Shown: positions 15,199 to 23,527 of the stretch, piece after piece | Numbering within the stretch: the first letter of the stretch is position 1 | Layout of the letters: every line of letters starts with the position of its first letter | NCBI RefSeq assembly: GCF_902497995.1 | Contig: NZ_CABVII010000033.1 | Coordinates: forward strand, 1-58,169 | Direction: 5' to 3' | Source of the DNA: Pseudomonas fluorescens | GTDB lineage: Bacteria > Pseudomonadota > Gammaproteobacteria > Pseudomonadales > Pseudomonadaceae | DNA length: 58,169 nucleotides | Notes under the pieces: model-generated | Seen by the model: the letters and a program-made list of their open reading frames with translations, nothing else | Database searches by the model: none | What the model was told of the DNA's origin: nothing | Program-made: the position numbers and the translations under genes

Positions 15199-17325
15199 TC
15201 ACCATTTTGGGAAGTCTCGCCAGGCTTGCCAGTCAATGCCGACAATACCCTGAGGTTGTAACTGGTCACGCCATACCGCTACCTGGCGTTGCATTTGTTC
15301 AGCGGAGGCGCCGGCCCAACTTTCAGTGGATGACAACTGGCGCTCGGCGCTCTGGGCCAGACGAAATTGCAGAGCCGGCCAACGCTGCGCAATCTCCCCT
15401 GCCAATTGCGCACTGTGCTGTGGATTGCGGGTATAAATCATCAGGCTGACCTGACCAATTCCGATTGCCGGGAGTACACAAGGCACGCAGGGGTGTCCGG
15501 CCTGGGGCGCCGCGAACCAGCGATGGTGGCTCGATATTTCTACTGGCCAATGACTGACCGCCGATGCCGCACTCAAAGTGTCGAGCCAGTCTTGCAGGCG
15601 TTGATCGGGTACCGGCCAGCCGAGTTGCTCAACTTCGAGATCCAGATGGAGGCTGGAAAACGCCAACCCCTGAAGTTTTTCCAATAAATTTGTTAATTTC
15701 CGGCGCTGCTGGGGCTCGATCCAGCTTGGGTCGCCAAGCAAAAGACTCACTTGCAGGCCGCTGCGTGCGGCCTCTTGAAGTAATTGATTAAGCGCCTGGC
15801 GAGTCGCCGACAGATTGCTCACCTGGGCAGCGTTGAGTCCAAGATAGACTTTCTCCATGCCGGCTTTACGCAATGCTTGCAGTTCCGTCGGACGACGCTT
15901 TGGGTCCAGTAAGGCTTCGCTGCTCCAGACATAAGTGGCCTGAAGCCATTTTTCCGGCTCGAACGAAATACTCTGACGTCGTGCCAGGGACGTGGAGGCC
16001 GTACCTGTTGCTGAGGTTTTCGGCTTGACCATTGGCGACCACTCCAAACGCTCGTCACCCAGCAATGCAGAAAACTGTGGGCTGTCTTCGGTGAAGAGAT
16101 TCAGCTCTGCCTGACGCAACCAGGCGGCATGCCACGCGGCAATTAATTCGAATCCCGACTGGAAATAAATGCGCTCGGTGGTCAATAGGGTATTGAGGTT
16201 TTCATCGGCGTCGAGCTTGCCCCGAGCCTTTTCCTCATCAAGAGCCAGCGAGGCGGTACGCCATTGCTGGCTGCGCTGCCTGATTGACGCTTGCGCGGTA
16301 CTTTGGGCGCGCAATGCCTTGCTCAGCTCCAGTCCCAACGAACGTTGTTCGGCCTCAACTCGGTCATTCGCCGCTTCGTAGCGTGCGTCGGCGACTTGTT
16401 GGCGAGCCCGCGTATTGCCGACCAGGTCGAAAGGCGTAGAGAAATTGAGACTGGCCACCAAGCCGCTGCCCGCTTTATCCGAACCGCTGCGATACTCCCG
16501 AGTGCCGGTCAGAGCGACATCGGAGTCAATCGACGAATACCAGGGGTTGTCTCGCTCTTTGTCGGCCAGATCACGCAGGTTTTGCTTTTCCGCTACCCTT
16601 GGATGTTGATTCAGCAGCGCCTGCCATTGAACCAATGGTTGTGGTTGTGGCGCCAGAGGCTCGGCCACTGCCTGGGCGCCATCGGGTAATACGCTCATGC
16701 TGATGCTGGCCAAATCTTCGCGTACATCTACTTCGATCCTGGTCAGCGCCTTGCATCGGGTTGAAAGCGCTTCCCACTCGTCTGACTGCAACTGACCTTC
16801 GGAGGCGCGCGACAAACCTTTTTGCACGCGCAGGCGAATCGCCTGACCCGCCTTTTTGGCCGCGGGAATGAGTTCACCGCAAAAAGCTGCTTCCTGTTGT
16901 ACGCGCCACCAATCAGCGTATGCGCTACGCAATGCCAGGCGCTGGCTTACCTCCTCTAAAGCAATGCGTGATTGCTGTTGTTGGCGTTCGTACCGATTGG
17001 CTTGCAACAGGTCGAGCTGACGTTTAAGGCTACCCAACAGAGGATGGCGTACACCAAGACTAAAATTTCGACCGTAATAATCATCGCGGATTTCATCTGT
17101 GACCAACTCTTGAAAACGCCCGGAGCCAGCGCCGGCGTATACTTGCCATCCGGCCCTGTCTTGATGAAGCCTGGCTTCTGCGTCGAGGGCTCGAAGGTCA
17201 GCCTGGCCAGCACGCAGCAGAGGATCTGATTGTTGCTTATCTATCAATTCTTGAAGTGTCAGCGGTTGAGCCAGCAATGAAGTAGATGACAGCACTAAAG
17301 TTAGAGCAAAAAACACCGATCGCAT
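15199..17325 (-). CDS. TolC-like outer-membrane channel fused to a TIM-barrel-like domain
   Basis: A 708-residue exported protein. After a signal peptide ending near SLLAQ, about 430 residues are TolC-like: two helical repeats with coiled-coil composition (for example SRIALEEVSQRLALRSAYADW). The last 270 or so residues do not belong to TolC. They show regular beta/alpha units: TYVWSSEALL, MEKVYLGLN, GLQVSLLLGDPSW, SSLHLDLEVEQLGW, WPVEISSHHRWF, GQVSLMIYTR, QFRLAQSAE and GIVGIDWQAW. That pattern and the acidic strand ends suggest a glycoside-hydrolase-like TIM barrel; this is inference from strand spacing, not a family match. The gene lies one base after the synthase stop. Typical TolC proteins are 430-490 residues, so the fusion is unusual. 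Confidence 0.75.
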   Translation of the reverse strand: MRSVFFALTLVLSSTSLLAQPLTLQELIDKQQSDPLLRAGQADLRALDAEARLHQDRAGWQVYAGAGSGRFQELVTDEIRDDYYGRNFSLGVRHPLLGSLKRQLDLLQANRYERQQQQSRIALEEVSQRLALRSAYADWWRVQQEAAFCGELIPAAKKAGQAIRLRVQKGLSRASEGQLQSDEWEALSTRCKALTRIEVDVREDLASISMSVLPDGAQAVAEPLAPQPQPLVQWQALLNQHPRVAEKQNLRDLADKERDNPWYSSIDSDVALTGTREYRSGSDKAGSGLVASLNFSTPFDLVGNTRARQQVADARYEAANDRVEAEQRSLGLELSKALRAQSTAQASIRQRSQQWRTASLALDEEKARGKLDADENLNTLLTTERIYFQSGFELIAAWHAAWLRQAELNLFTEDSPQFSALLGDERLEWSPMVKPKTSATGTASTSLARRQSISFEPEKWLQATYVWSSEALLDPKRRPTELQALRKAGMEKVYLGLNAAQVSNLSATRQALNQLLQEAARSGLQVSLLLGDPSWIEPQQRRKLTNLLEKLQGLAFSSLHLDLEVEQLGWPVPDQRLQDWLDTLSAASAVSHWPVEISSHHRWFAAPQAGHPCVPCVLPAIGIGQVSLMIYTRNPQHSAQLAGEIAQRWPALQFRLAQSAERQLSSTESWAGASAEQMQRQVAVWRDQLQPQGIVGIDWQAWRDFPKW

Positions 17326-17326
17326 G

Positions 17327-18655
17327 TTAAAACCTTGTGGCTTTTTTCAAGACCCACCATGGCGCCATGCTGCTTTCTTCATGGCCACGACGGAACACTT
17401 CATTGAGCATGGCGACTGCACTCCAGCTGCGCATAATCAACATGAACAGCGGATAAAGCGGCACTAGCAATCCAAAACGCAGGTCCTGTCGAGGCCGATC
17501 GGAAACCATTAACAGCATGGCCCCGAATAATAGTGCGGTGATCGTCAGGTACAGCAGATAGACCAGAGCAGACAAGACCAACAGCGTTGAGACAGGCAGG
17601 ATGAACAATGCCAGTAAGGTGTAGCCCACAATGATGAAGGGCAGCGCCAATTGAAAAAAGAAGCCGCTGAGGAGGACCATCAAAAAGGTCCGCCACCCTA
17701 ATAGCGTCGGATTTATACTATGGCTGTGCTTGCGAACGTACAGGAAAAAAAGGTCGCCGTCCCAGCGTAGTCTCTGCATGAGAAACTGTTTGAACGTCGT
17801 CGGTGCATCAGTATGGCCAATGGCTTCAGGTTCGAATGGAATTCTTAAGTTATGACGTCCGAAATAACTTTTGATTCGCAGTGTTATATCAAGGTCTTCT
17901 GCTGTATGAGTATCCCAGCCACCAATTTTCATAAGGAAACTGCGACGGAACGCGCCGAAGGCCCCAGAGATATTATTGACCAGATTCCATTCGGCCAATC
18001 CGATCTTCGATAGATGGATCGAAAGTAAGTACTCCAGCGCTTGCATCGCCGCAGTCATGGAACTCCAGGCATTACGAACGCGCAAGCTCCCAGCCACCGC
18101 CGGAACCGACGGGTCCGCAAAATGCCGCACCATGGCACTGACCATGTTGTTGTCAAACGATGTATCACCATCCAAGGCCATTACGATCTCGCCGCTGGCA
18201 TGGGCCAGACCGGCATTCAATGAAGACACTCGGCCGCCACGCTGCCATTTCGCAATCGGACGCAGATGTCGTCGTGGATATAAATGAGGGTCTACCTGGA
18301 AGTCCCGTACAGCATGTAGCGTAGGCTGGTTCACGGTAGCACCGTCCACCACCGGTATCATCTCGATGTGTCCGGGGTAGGTTTGTTCGCACAGGCTTAA
18401 TAGCGTCTGCTGTACATCCATCCCTTCGCTGTAGCAGGTGATGATACAAGACACTTTCGGTTGATAAAGGCTGAGTTGTGGGGTGCCGGTTTGCCGTCGT
18501 ATGAACCAGCGCAATACTCCCAGCAACACCAGTGTATTGAACGGCAATTCAAGCAGCAGGAAGAACGGAAAGAGCATGTAGAACAATCGACTCAAACCAT
18601 CCGGTCCCGCCAGTTGAGTGAGAATGTCCTGACTCTGATCGAAGAGTGGATTCAT
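17327..18655 (-). CDS. Family 2 glycosyltransferase, processive polysaccharide synthase
   Basis: A 442-residue inner-membrane synthase. Two N-terminal membrane segments, then a GT-A domain with VSCIITCYSEG, the metal site DGDTS, the acceptor-side TAEDLD and QRLRWDG, the last being the Q-x-x-RW motif of processive beta-glycan synthases. Several membrane segments close the protein. No PilZ domain is present. Start was set at the ATG with GAGG eight bases upstream, which overlaps the stop of the preceding gene. It shares the operon with a GGDEF-like protein, a TolC-like pore and an HlyD adaptor. The polymer is unknown; pgaC at 45802 is a separate enzyme of the same family. Confidence 0.88.
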   Translation of the reverse strand: MNPLFDQSQDILTQLAGPDGLSRLFYMLFPFFLLLELPFNTLVLLGVLRWFIRRQTGTPQLSLYQPKVSCIITCYSEGMDVQQTLLSLCEQTYPGHIEMIPVVDGATVNQPTLHAVRDFQVDPHLYPRRHLRPIAKWQRGGRVSSLNAGLAHASGEIVMALDGDTSFDNNMVSAMVRHFADPSVPAVAGSLRVRNAWSSMTAAMQALEYLLSIHLSKIGLAEWNLVNNISGAFGAFRRSFLMKIGGWDTHTAEDLDITLRIKSYFGRHNLRIPFEPEAIGHTDAPTTFKQFLMQRLRWDGDLFFLYVRKHSHSINPTLLGWRTFLMVLLSGFFFQLALPFIIVGYTLLALFILPVSTLLVLSALVYLLYLTITALLFGAMLLMVSDRPRQDLRFGLLVPLYPLFMLIMRSWSAVAMLNEVFRRGHEESSMAPWWVLKKATRF

Positions 18656-18662
18656 CGCTGCC

Positions 18663-20057
18663 TCAAGCCAGTTCACTGGCTAGACGGGCCAGCAACAATT
18701 CGGAGTTTTCCTGATCAAGCAGATCTTGTGGCGCGGTGCAACTGACGACACGCAGAGATATCTCACTGACCTCAGGTGTCGAAAACAACTCGGCGACTTG
18801 CACCAGACGTTGTTTGACACTCAGCAGTCCCTCGGTTCCAGTGTGCGGGAGCATGAGCCAGAGGAATTCTTCCGAGCTTCGGGAGCAACGATCGGTTTCC
18901 CTGACTGCTTGCTGCAAACGATCGACCAGACTGTCGACGAAGGCATGCCCACGGTGCTCGCCAAGTCGAAGAAGAGTATCGGTCAAGTTGACGAAGCGCA
19001 GACCAATCAGTGAAAAAGCCGGCTGTTTATGGCGGCGTACGATCTGAATTTGCCACGTGAGCAGGTCATAGAAATCTTTACCGCCCAGTAAATTGAGTCG
19101 CCCGAAGTGATTGCCCTCGTCAAACTCCTTATTAAAGCCTTGGCGGCAGCGCAAACGTCCTGCTTCAGTCAAGCGATAGTGCCTGATTTCGCGTACTCGC
19201 AGCTTGTCGGGGGCATGTGCCAAGCCACAATCCAGGCAGCGCGCCTGAACATCGGCGTCAATAAAAAATGCCTGACATGGCCGGCAGCGATAGTTTTCCA
19301 GCGGTCGATCATAGTCGCTACCAATGTGTCGCAATCGGTTCAAACAGTTAGGGCAAAGTAACATCCCGTCTTTCAGAAAATTCTCTTGGGCACCCACATG
19401 GCCACAGGTAAAGCAGTGCAGTGAAGGCTGGCGTGAAATGTCCAGGGCCTGGCATTCAGGGCATACATCAACATAGTTCAAGCGCCCCGAACCGCAGCCT
19501 GTACAGAGCCGGACGCGATCGACCAGTACACCCTCTTCCAGCCAGTCTTGCTGGGCCATCAGTTTCAACCAGACGAAGGTATTGATTTGCTCTTCCTCGG
19601 CCAAAACCTCCAGCAATGGGTAGCGATAATGCTGAGGCACCTCTGGATCGCGCAGTGCATGCACTTCTGCGCTAGAGCGCAACCACAACCACGAAAGCAC
19701 CCGGCTTTCAAATCGATCCGACGCGCTCGCGCGATTAAAGAGACTGAACCGTGCTTTCCACAACCTCCAGAGCGGCGTTATTTCTTTGAGTTCAGAAGGG
19801 GGGGGACCATCGCCCAGCGCTTTGCACCAACCGTCCAGATCACGGCAGCAGTAAATCAAGCTGAAGCGATAAGACACATCCATACGCAGCTTGCGAAGCA
19901 ATTGCCCCGCAGAGACACCAGGCATGTCAAGCAACAACACATCAAACGCGGGTGCGGCCAAAAGGCTGTCTGGATCGGTAAAGTGTTCCAATTCCAAAGA
20001 AGCAAAACCCGAAGTGAAATTGCCAAGAACAGCAATCCGGGGAGGTGAAGTGGGCAT
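18663..20057 (-). CDS. TackOD1 zinc-ribbon protein with degenerate GGDEF domain
   Basis: A 464-residue cytoplasmic protein heading the polysaccharide operon. The N-terminal 150 residues look like a receiver-like regulatory fold. Residues about 185-310 carry three pairs of zinc ribbons (CTGCGSG...CPEC, CFTCGH...CPNC, CRPCQ...CLDC), which I take for a TackOD1 domain. The C-terminal GGDEF domain has SSEEF in place of GGDEF, so it should not make c-di-GMP, but keeps RETD in the place of the inhibitory c-di-GMP site (RxxD). That pairing is known from PelD, a c-di-GMP receptor. It is therefore a likely c-di-GMP sensor for the synthase. The ATG at 20057 is preferred; a TTG at 20177 would add a hydrophobic lead but has no ribosome site. 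Confidence 0.78.
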   Translation of the reverse strand: MPTSPPRIAVLGNFTSGFASLELEHFTDPDSLLAAPAFDVLLLDMPGVSAGQLLRKLRMDVSYRFSLIYCCRDLDGWCKALGDGPPPSELKEITPLWRLWKARFSLFNRASASDRFESRVLSWLWLRSSAEVHALRDPEVPQHYRYPLLEVLAEEEQINTFVWLKLMAQQDWLEEGVLVDRVRLCTGCGSGRLNYVDVCPECQALDISRQPSLHCFTCGHVGAQENFLKDGMLLCPNCLNRLRHIGSDYDRPLENYRCRPCQAFFIDADVQARCLDCGLAHAPDKLRVREIRHYRLTEAGRLRCRQGFNKEFDEGNHFGRLNLLGGKDFYDLLTWQIQIVRRHKQPAFSLIGLRFVNLTDTLLRLGEHRGHAFVDSLVDRLQQAVRETDRCSRSSEEFLWLMLPHTGTEGLLSVKQRLVQVAELFSTPEVSEISLRVVSCTAPQDLLDQENSELLLARLASELA

Positions 20058-20348
20058 GATGGGGTACCTGGGGGAGCAGACAAATAACGCGAAGCAAGCG
20101 CAGATGAGAAATAGTAGCACTTCGTCAATAAACCGTCTATTTCGAGGGTTGGCGATGATTTTGATTTTATTCGTCAAAAAAATGACAAGCCTTCGGCGGC
20201 ATAAAAGTGGCGCGGGCTTTCATGTGCGCCCGGCATGGGCGGAATCTCACGAGTTTTGGTCGACACCGGAAAAATTCTGCTTCAGTTCCGTTTACCACAA
20301 GCCGGATCTGCGGATGGCGGTTGAGGGTATGCTCTACCGGATTCGTTC
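20058..20348 (-). promoter_or_regulatory. Promoter region of the polysaccharide operon
   Basis: About 290 bases without a convincing gene. The first 130 bases are rich in A and T (for example 20100-20190) and must carry the operon promoter. I cannot pick a -35/-10 pair with confidence. Confidence 0.4.
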
Positions 20349-20459
20349 ATGCTGACCCAGGCATGGCACCCCCGTTTTGGACAAGGATCCGGCGCCGCGG
20401 TGGATGCGCGAAACCTGAAGTCCTGCTGCGACGAGACGTGGCTGGCGGCGCAACCTGTG
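20349..20459 (+). pseudogene. 3' remnant of a LysR-type regulator gene
   Basis: The 111 bases read MLTQAWHPRF, then a shifted stretch, then SCCDETWLAAQP and stop. They match the last 36 codons of the complete LysR gene at 25707-26633 (MLTQAWHPRFDKDPAHRWMR...CCDETWLAAQP) with one inserted and one deleted base that cancel each other. Nothing of the first 90% of the gene is present. It lies between the polysaccharide operon and the dioxygenase gene and probably marks a recombination or deletion scar. Confidence 0.8.
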
Positions 20460-20530
20460 TAGGAGCGATCCTTGTAGGACGAGGCTTACCCGCGAAGACG
20501 GCCTCAAATACGTCACATCTTTAAAAGGCC
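20460..20530. repeat. Degenerate REP sequence
   Basis: GTAGGAGCGATCCTTGTAGG followed by GAGGCTTACCCGCGAAGACG resembles one arm of the TGTAGGAGCGAG...CCCGCGAA REP type found intact at 39230-39350. No inverted partner is present. Confidence 0.55.
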
Positions 20531-20553
20531 ATATCATTATTCGATAATGATAT
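20531..20553 (+). promoter_or_regulatory. Perfect 10-base palindrome upstream of the dioxygenase gene
   Basis: ATATCATTAT and ATAATGATAT flank a TCG centre in the AT-rich stretch about 150 bases before the start codon. It looks like an operator for a dimeric regulator. A Fur-type site is possible (GATAATGAT is present) but the half-site arrangement does not fit the classical box. Confidence 0.5.
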
Positions 20554-20701
20554 TTAAATTTCAGTTCTTATATCTATAAAGTCACTTCCCTGCGTACCCT
20601 CCGACCAATCGGCGCGCCGCACGACACGAACCAACACGGGACCTCCGTGAGATTCTGATCGACGCGCGCGCCCTTGAGCGTGCCGTGCGTGGGAGTAATT
20701 T

Positions 20702-21598
20702 ATGTCTGCTGCTACTGCTACCCCAAGCGCCGCGAGTATCGCGCCGCAAACGTTCGAAATCCGCCCATTCGCCGGCGCCGTTGGCGCCGAGATCATCGGC
20801 CTCGACCTGTCCCGCCCGATCAATGATCACGACTTCGCCCGAATTCACCGGGCGCACCTGGAACACCATGTTGTGGTGTTCCGCGATCAACACATCACCC
20901 CCGAGCAGCAAATCGCCTTCAGCCGCCGTTTCGGTGTGTTGCAGATCCACGTGCTCAAACAGTTCCTGCTGGCCGGGCACCCGGAAATTCTCATCGTTTC
21001 CAACATCATCGAAAACCGCCAGTCCATCGGTCTCGGCGACGCCGGCAAGTTCTGGCACTCCGACCTTTCCTACAAAGAACTGCCAAGCCTGGGCTCGATG
21101 CTGCACGCCCAGGAGCTGCCCTCCGAAGGCGGCGACACCTTGTTCGCGGACATGCACAAAGCCTGGGACAACCTGCCCGGGGCATTGCGCAAAGCCGTCG
21201 AAGGTCGCTCGGCGGCGCACTCCTATACGGCGCGCTACAGCGAGAGCAAATTCGAAGGCAATTGGCGGCCGACCCTGACGCCGGAGCAACTTGCCCAGGT
21301 CGCAGAAGTGGTGCACCCGATCGTGCGCACCCACCCGGAAAACGGCCGCAAGGCGTTGTTCGTCAGCGAAGGTTTCACCACCCGTATCGTCGGTTTGCCG
21401 GAAGACGAGAGCCAGCCACTGCTCGCCGAGCTCTACGCCCACAGCGTGCTGGCGCAGAACATCTATCGCCATCAATGGCAGGCCCACGACCTGGTGTTCT
21501 GGGACAACCGCTCGCTGATCCACCTTGCCGCCGGCTGCCCGAGCCATCTGCGCCGCAAGCTGTATCGCACCACCATCCAGGGCGACGCGCCTTTCTGA
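20702..21598 (+). CDS. TauD/TfdA-type 2-oxoglutarate-dependent dioxygenase
   Basis: A 298-residue Fe(II)/2-oxoglutarate dioxygenase. The iron ligands are His119 and Asp121 (FWHSDLSY) and His274 (NRSLIHLA), and the arginine-rich C-terminal stretch (RRKLYR) supplies the 2-oxoglutarate contact. Family members oxidise taurine, alkyl sulfates or aryloxy acids. Here a three-gene sulfonate-type ABC transporter follows directly, so an organosulfur substrate as for TauD or AtsK is most likely, and its job would be sulfur scavenging. It starts at the ATG after GGGAGTAATTT. Confidence 0.88.
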   Translation: MSAATATPSAASIAPQTFEIRPFAGAVGAEIIGLDLSRPINDHDFARIHRAHLEHHVVVFRDQHITPEQQIAFSRRFGVLQIHVLKQFLLAGHPEILIVSNIIENRQSIGLGDAGKFWHSDLSYKELPSLGSMLHAQELPSEGGDTLFADMHKAWDNLPGALRKAVEGRSAAHSYTARYSESKFEGNWRPTLTPEQLAQVAEVVHPIVRTHPENGRKALFVSEGFTTRIVGLPEDESQPLLAELYAHSVLAQNIYRHQWQAHDLVFWDNRSLIHLAAGCPSHLRRKLYRTTIQGDAPF

Positions 21599-21615
21599 TT
21601 TGTAGGAGAATTCCC

Positions 21616-22641
21616 ATGTCCAAACGTCTTTCATTTGCCCCCTTGGCCGCGACGATCGGCCTGGGTTTGAGCCTGATCGCCGGCAGCCTGGTGGCGCCGA
21701 CCGTGGCCCAGGCCGAAGGTGAAATCCGCATCGCCGAGCAGTTCGGCATTGTTTACCTGTTGCTCAACGTCGTGCGCGATCAGAACCTGATCGAGAAGTA
21801 CGGCAAACAGGAAGGCCTCGACATCAAGGTCGACTGGACTCAGCTCTCCGGCGGTGCGGCGGTCAACGATGCATTGCTCTCTGGTTCGATCGATATCGCC
21901 GGTGCTGGCGTCGGTCCGTTGCTGACCATCTGGGACCGCACCCACGGCAAGCAGAACGTCAAGGCCGTAGCCTCGCTCGGCAACTTTCCGTACTACCTGG
22001 TGAGCAACAATCCCAAGGTCAAGACCATCGCCGATTTCACCGAGCAGGACCGCATTGCGGTGCCGGCGGTAGGGGTGTCGGTGCAGTCGCGCTTCCTGCA
22101 ATACGCGGCTGCCAGGCAATGGGGCGACAAGGAGTTCAATCGCCTCGACAAGTACACCATCGCCGTTCCGCATCCTGACGCCACGGCGGCGCTGATCGCT
22201 GGCGGCACCGAATTGAGCGGGCACTTCTCCAACCCGCCGTTCCAGGATCAGGCGCTGGCCAATCCCAACGTGCATGTGGTGCTGAACACCTATGACCTGC
22301 TGGGCCCGAACTCGCCGACGGTGCTGTTCGCCACCGAGAAATTCCGCAACGAGAACCCGAAGACCTACAAGGCTTTCGTCGAGGCGTTGACCGAAGCGGC
22401 GCAGTTTGCCCAGAACGATAAGGGCGCGGCGGCCGACACTTACATCCGTGTCACCAAGGCGAAAATTGATCGCGCTGCGCTGTTGAAGATCATCGACAAC
22501 CCGCAGTTCGAATTCAGCGTCACGCCGAAAAACACTTACCCGTTGGCCGAGTTTCTCTACCGGGTCGGCGCGATCAAGCACAAACCGGATTCGTGGAAGG
22601 ATTACTTCTTCCAGGATGCCAAACCATTGCAAGGGAGCTGA
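21616..22641 (+). CDS. ABC transporter substrate-binding protein, sulfonate/taurine type
   Basis: A 341-residue periplasmic binding protein of the SsuA/TauA group. A signal peptide ends near VAQAEG. The mature part opens EIRIAEQFGIVYLLLNVVRD and has LLSGSIDIAGAGVGPLL, typical of this family. The start ATG lies nine bases after TAGGAGAA, 17 bases past the dioxygenase stop; the longer upstream frame overlaps that gene and is not real. It should deliver the substrate of the neighbouring dioxygenase. Confidence 0.9.
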   Translation: MSKRLSFAPLAATIGLGLSLIAGSLVAPTVAQAEGEIRIAEQFGIVYLLLNVVRDQNLIEKYGKQEGLDIKVDWTQLSGGAAVNDALLSGSIDIAGAGVGPLLTIWDRTHGKQNVKAVASLGNFPYYLVSNNPKVKTIADFTEQDRIAVPAVGVSVQSRFLQYAAARQWGDKEFNRLDKYTIAVPHPDATAALIAGGTELSGHFSNPPFQDQALANPNVHVVLNTYDLLGPNSPTVLFATEKFRNENPKTYKAFVEALTEAAQFAQNDKGAAADTYIRVTKAKIDRAALLKIIDNPQFEFSVTPKNTYPLAEFLYRVGAIKHKPDSWKDYFFQDAKPLQGS

Positions 22642-22646
22642 TAGAG

Positions 22647-23507
22647 ATGAACGCCCCTGTGCAAGGCCACACGGCCAGCAACCCGATCGCGGCAGCCCGG
22701 GCGCTGTTGTCGGTCGACAAGGTCAGCCTGGAATACCGCACACCGCAACGTGTGGTTCGGGCGACCCATCAGGTCAGTTTCGAAATCGATCCGGCCGATC
22801 GCTTTGTGCTGCTCGGCCCGTCCGGTTGCGGTAAATCCACCTTGCTCAAGGCCGCCGCCGGATTCATCCAGCCTTGCGAGGGCGAGATTCGGCTGCAAGG
22901 GCAAACCGTCACTGCGCCGGGGCCCGACCGGATTGTGGTGTTCCAGGAGTTCGATCAGCTGCCGCCGTGGAAAACCGTCAAACAGAACGTGATGTTTCCG
23001 TTGCTGGCCTCCCGAACCCTTAAGAAAAAGGAAGCCGAAGAACGGGCCTTGCACTATCTGGAGAAGGTCGGGCTCGCCGCGTTTGCCGACGCCTATCCGC
23101 ACACCTTGTCCGGCGGCATGAAGGCCCGAGTGGCCATCGCCCGGGCATTGGCGATGCAGCCGAAAATCCTGCTGATGGATGAACCCTTCGCCGCGCTCGA
23201 TGCGCTGACCCGACGCAAGATGCAGGAAGAGTTGCTGCTGCTCTGGGAAGAGGTGCGCTTCACGTTGCTGTTCGTCACTCACTCCATCGAAGAAGCGCTG
23301 GTGGTGGGCAATCGGATTTTGCTGCTGTCGCCGCATCCGGGTCGCGTGCGGGCCGAAGTCCACAGCCATCAATACGATTTGCACAGCCTCGGCGGCGTGG
23401 AGTTTCAAGCGTCGGCGCGGCGCATTCATCGCTTGTTGTTCGATGAAAGCCAGTCACCGGAAACCGAGCGCGAGCTGGATTTTTCCGACATCCGCATCGC
23501 TTATTGA
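22647..23507 (+). CDS. ABC transporter ATP-binding protein, SsuB/TauB type
   Basis: A 286-residue ATPase with Walker A GPSGCGKST (residues 57-65), the Q-loop VVFQEFDQLPPWKTV, signature LSGGMKAR, Walker B ILLMDEPFAALDALT and the switch His in FVTHSIEEAL. It starts five bases after the binding-protein stop with GAG in front of the ATG. The family energises sulfonate, taurine or nitrate uptake. Confidence 0.92.
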   Translation: MNAPVQGHTASNPIAAARALLSVDKVSLEYRTPQRVVRATHQVSFEIDPADRFVLLGPSGCGKSTLLKAAAGFIQPCEGEIRLQGQTVTAPGPDRIVVFQEFDQLPPWKTVKQNVMFPLLASRTLKKKEAEERALHYLEKVGLAAFADAYPHTLSGGMKARVAIARALAMQPKILLMDEPFAALDALTRRKMQEELLLLWEEVRFTLLFVTHSIEEALVVGNRILLLSPHPGRVRAEVHSHQYDLHSLGGVEFQASARRIHRLLFDESQSPETERELDFSDIRIAY

Positions 23508-23527
23508 GCCATTGAAAGGAGTGCCCG

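Noticed and set aside
20058..20177. TTG start adding 40 residues to the TackOD1/GGDEF protein
   Set aside because: The added part has a hydrophobic stretch, but no ribosome site precedes the TTG and the protein reads as cytoplasmic; kept only as an alternative.
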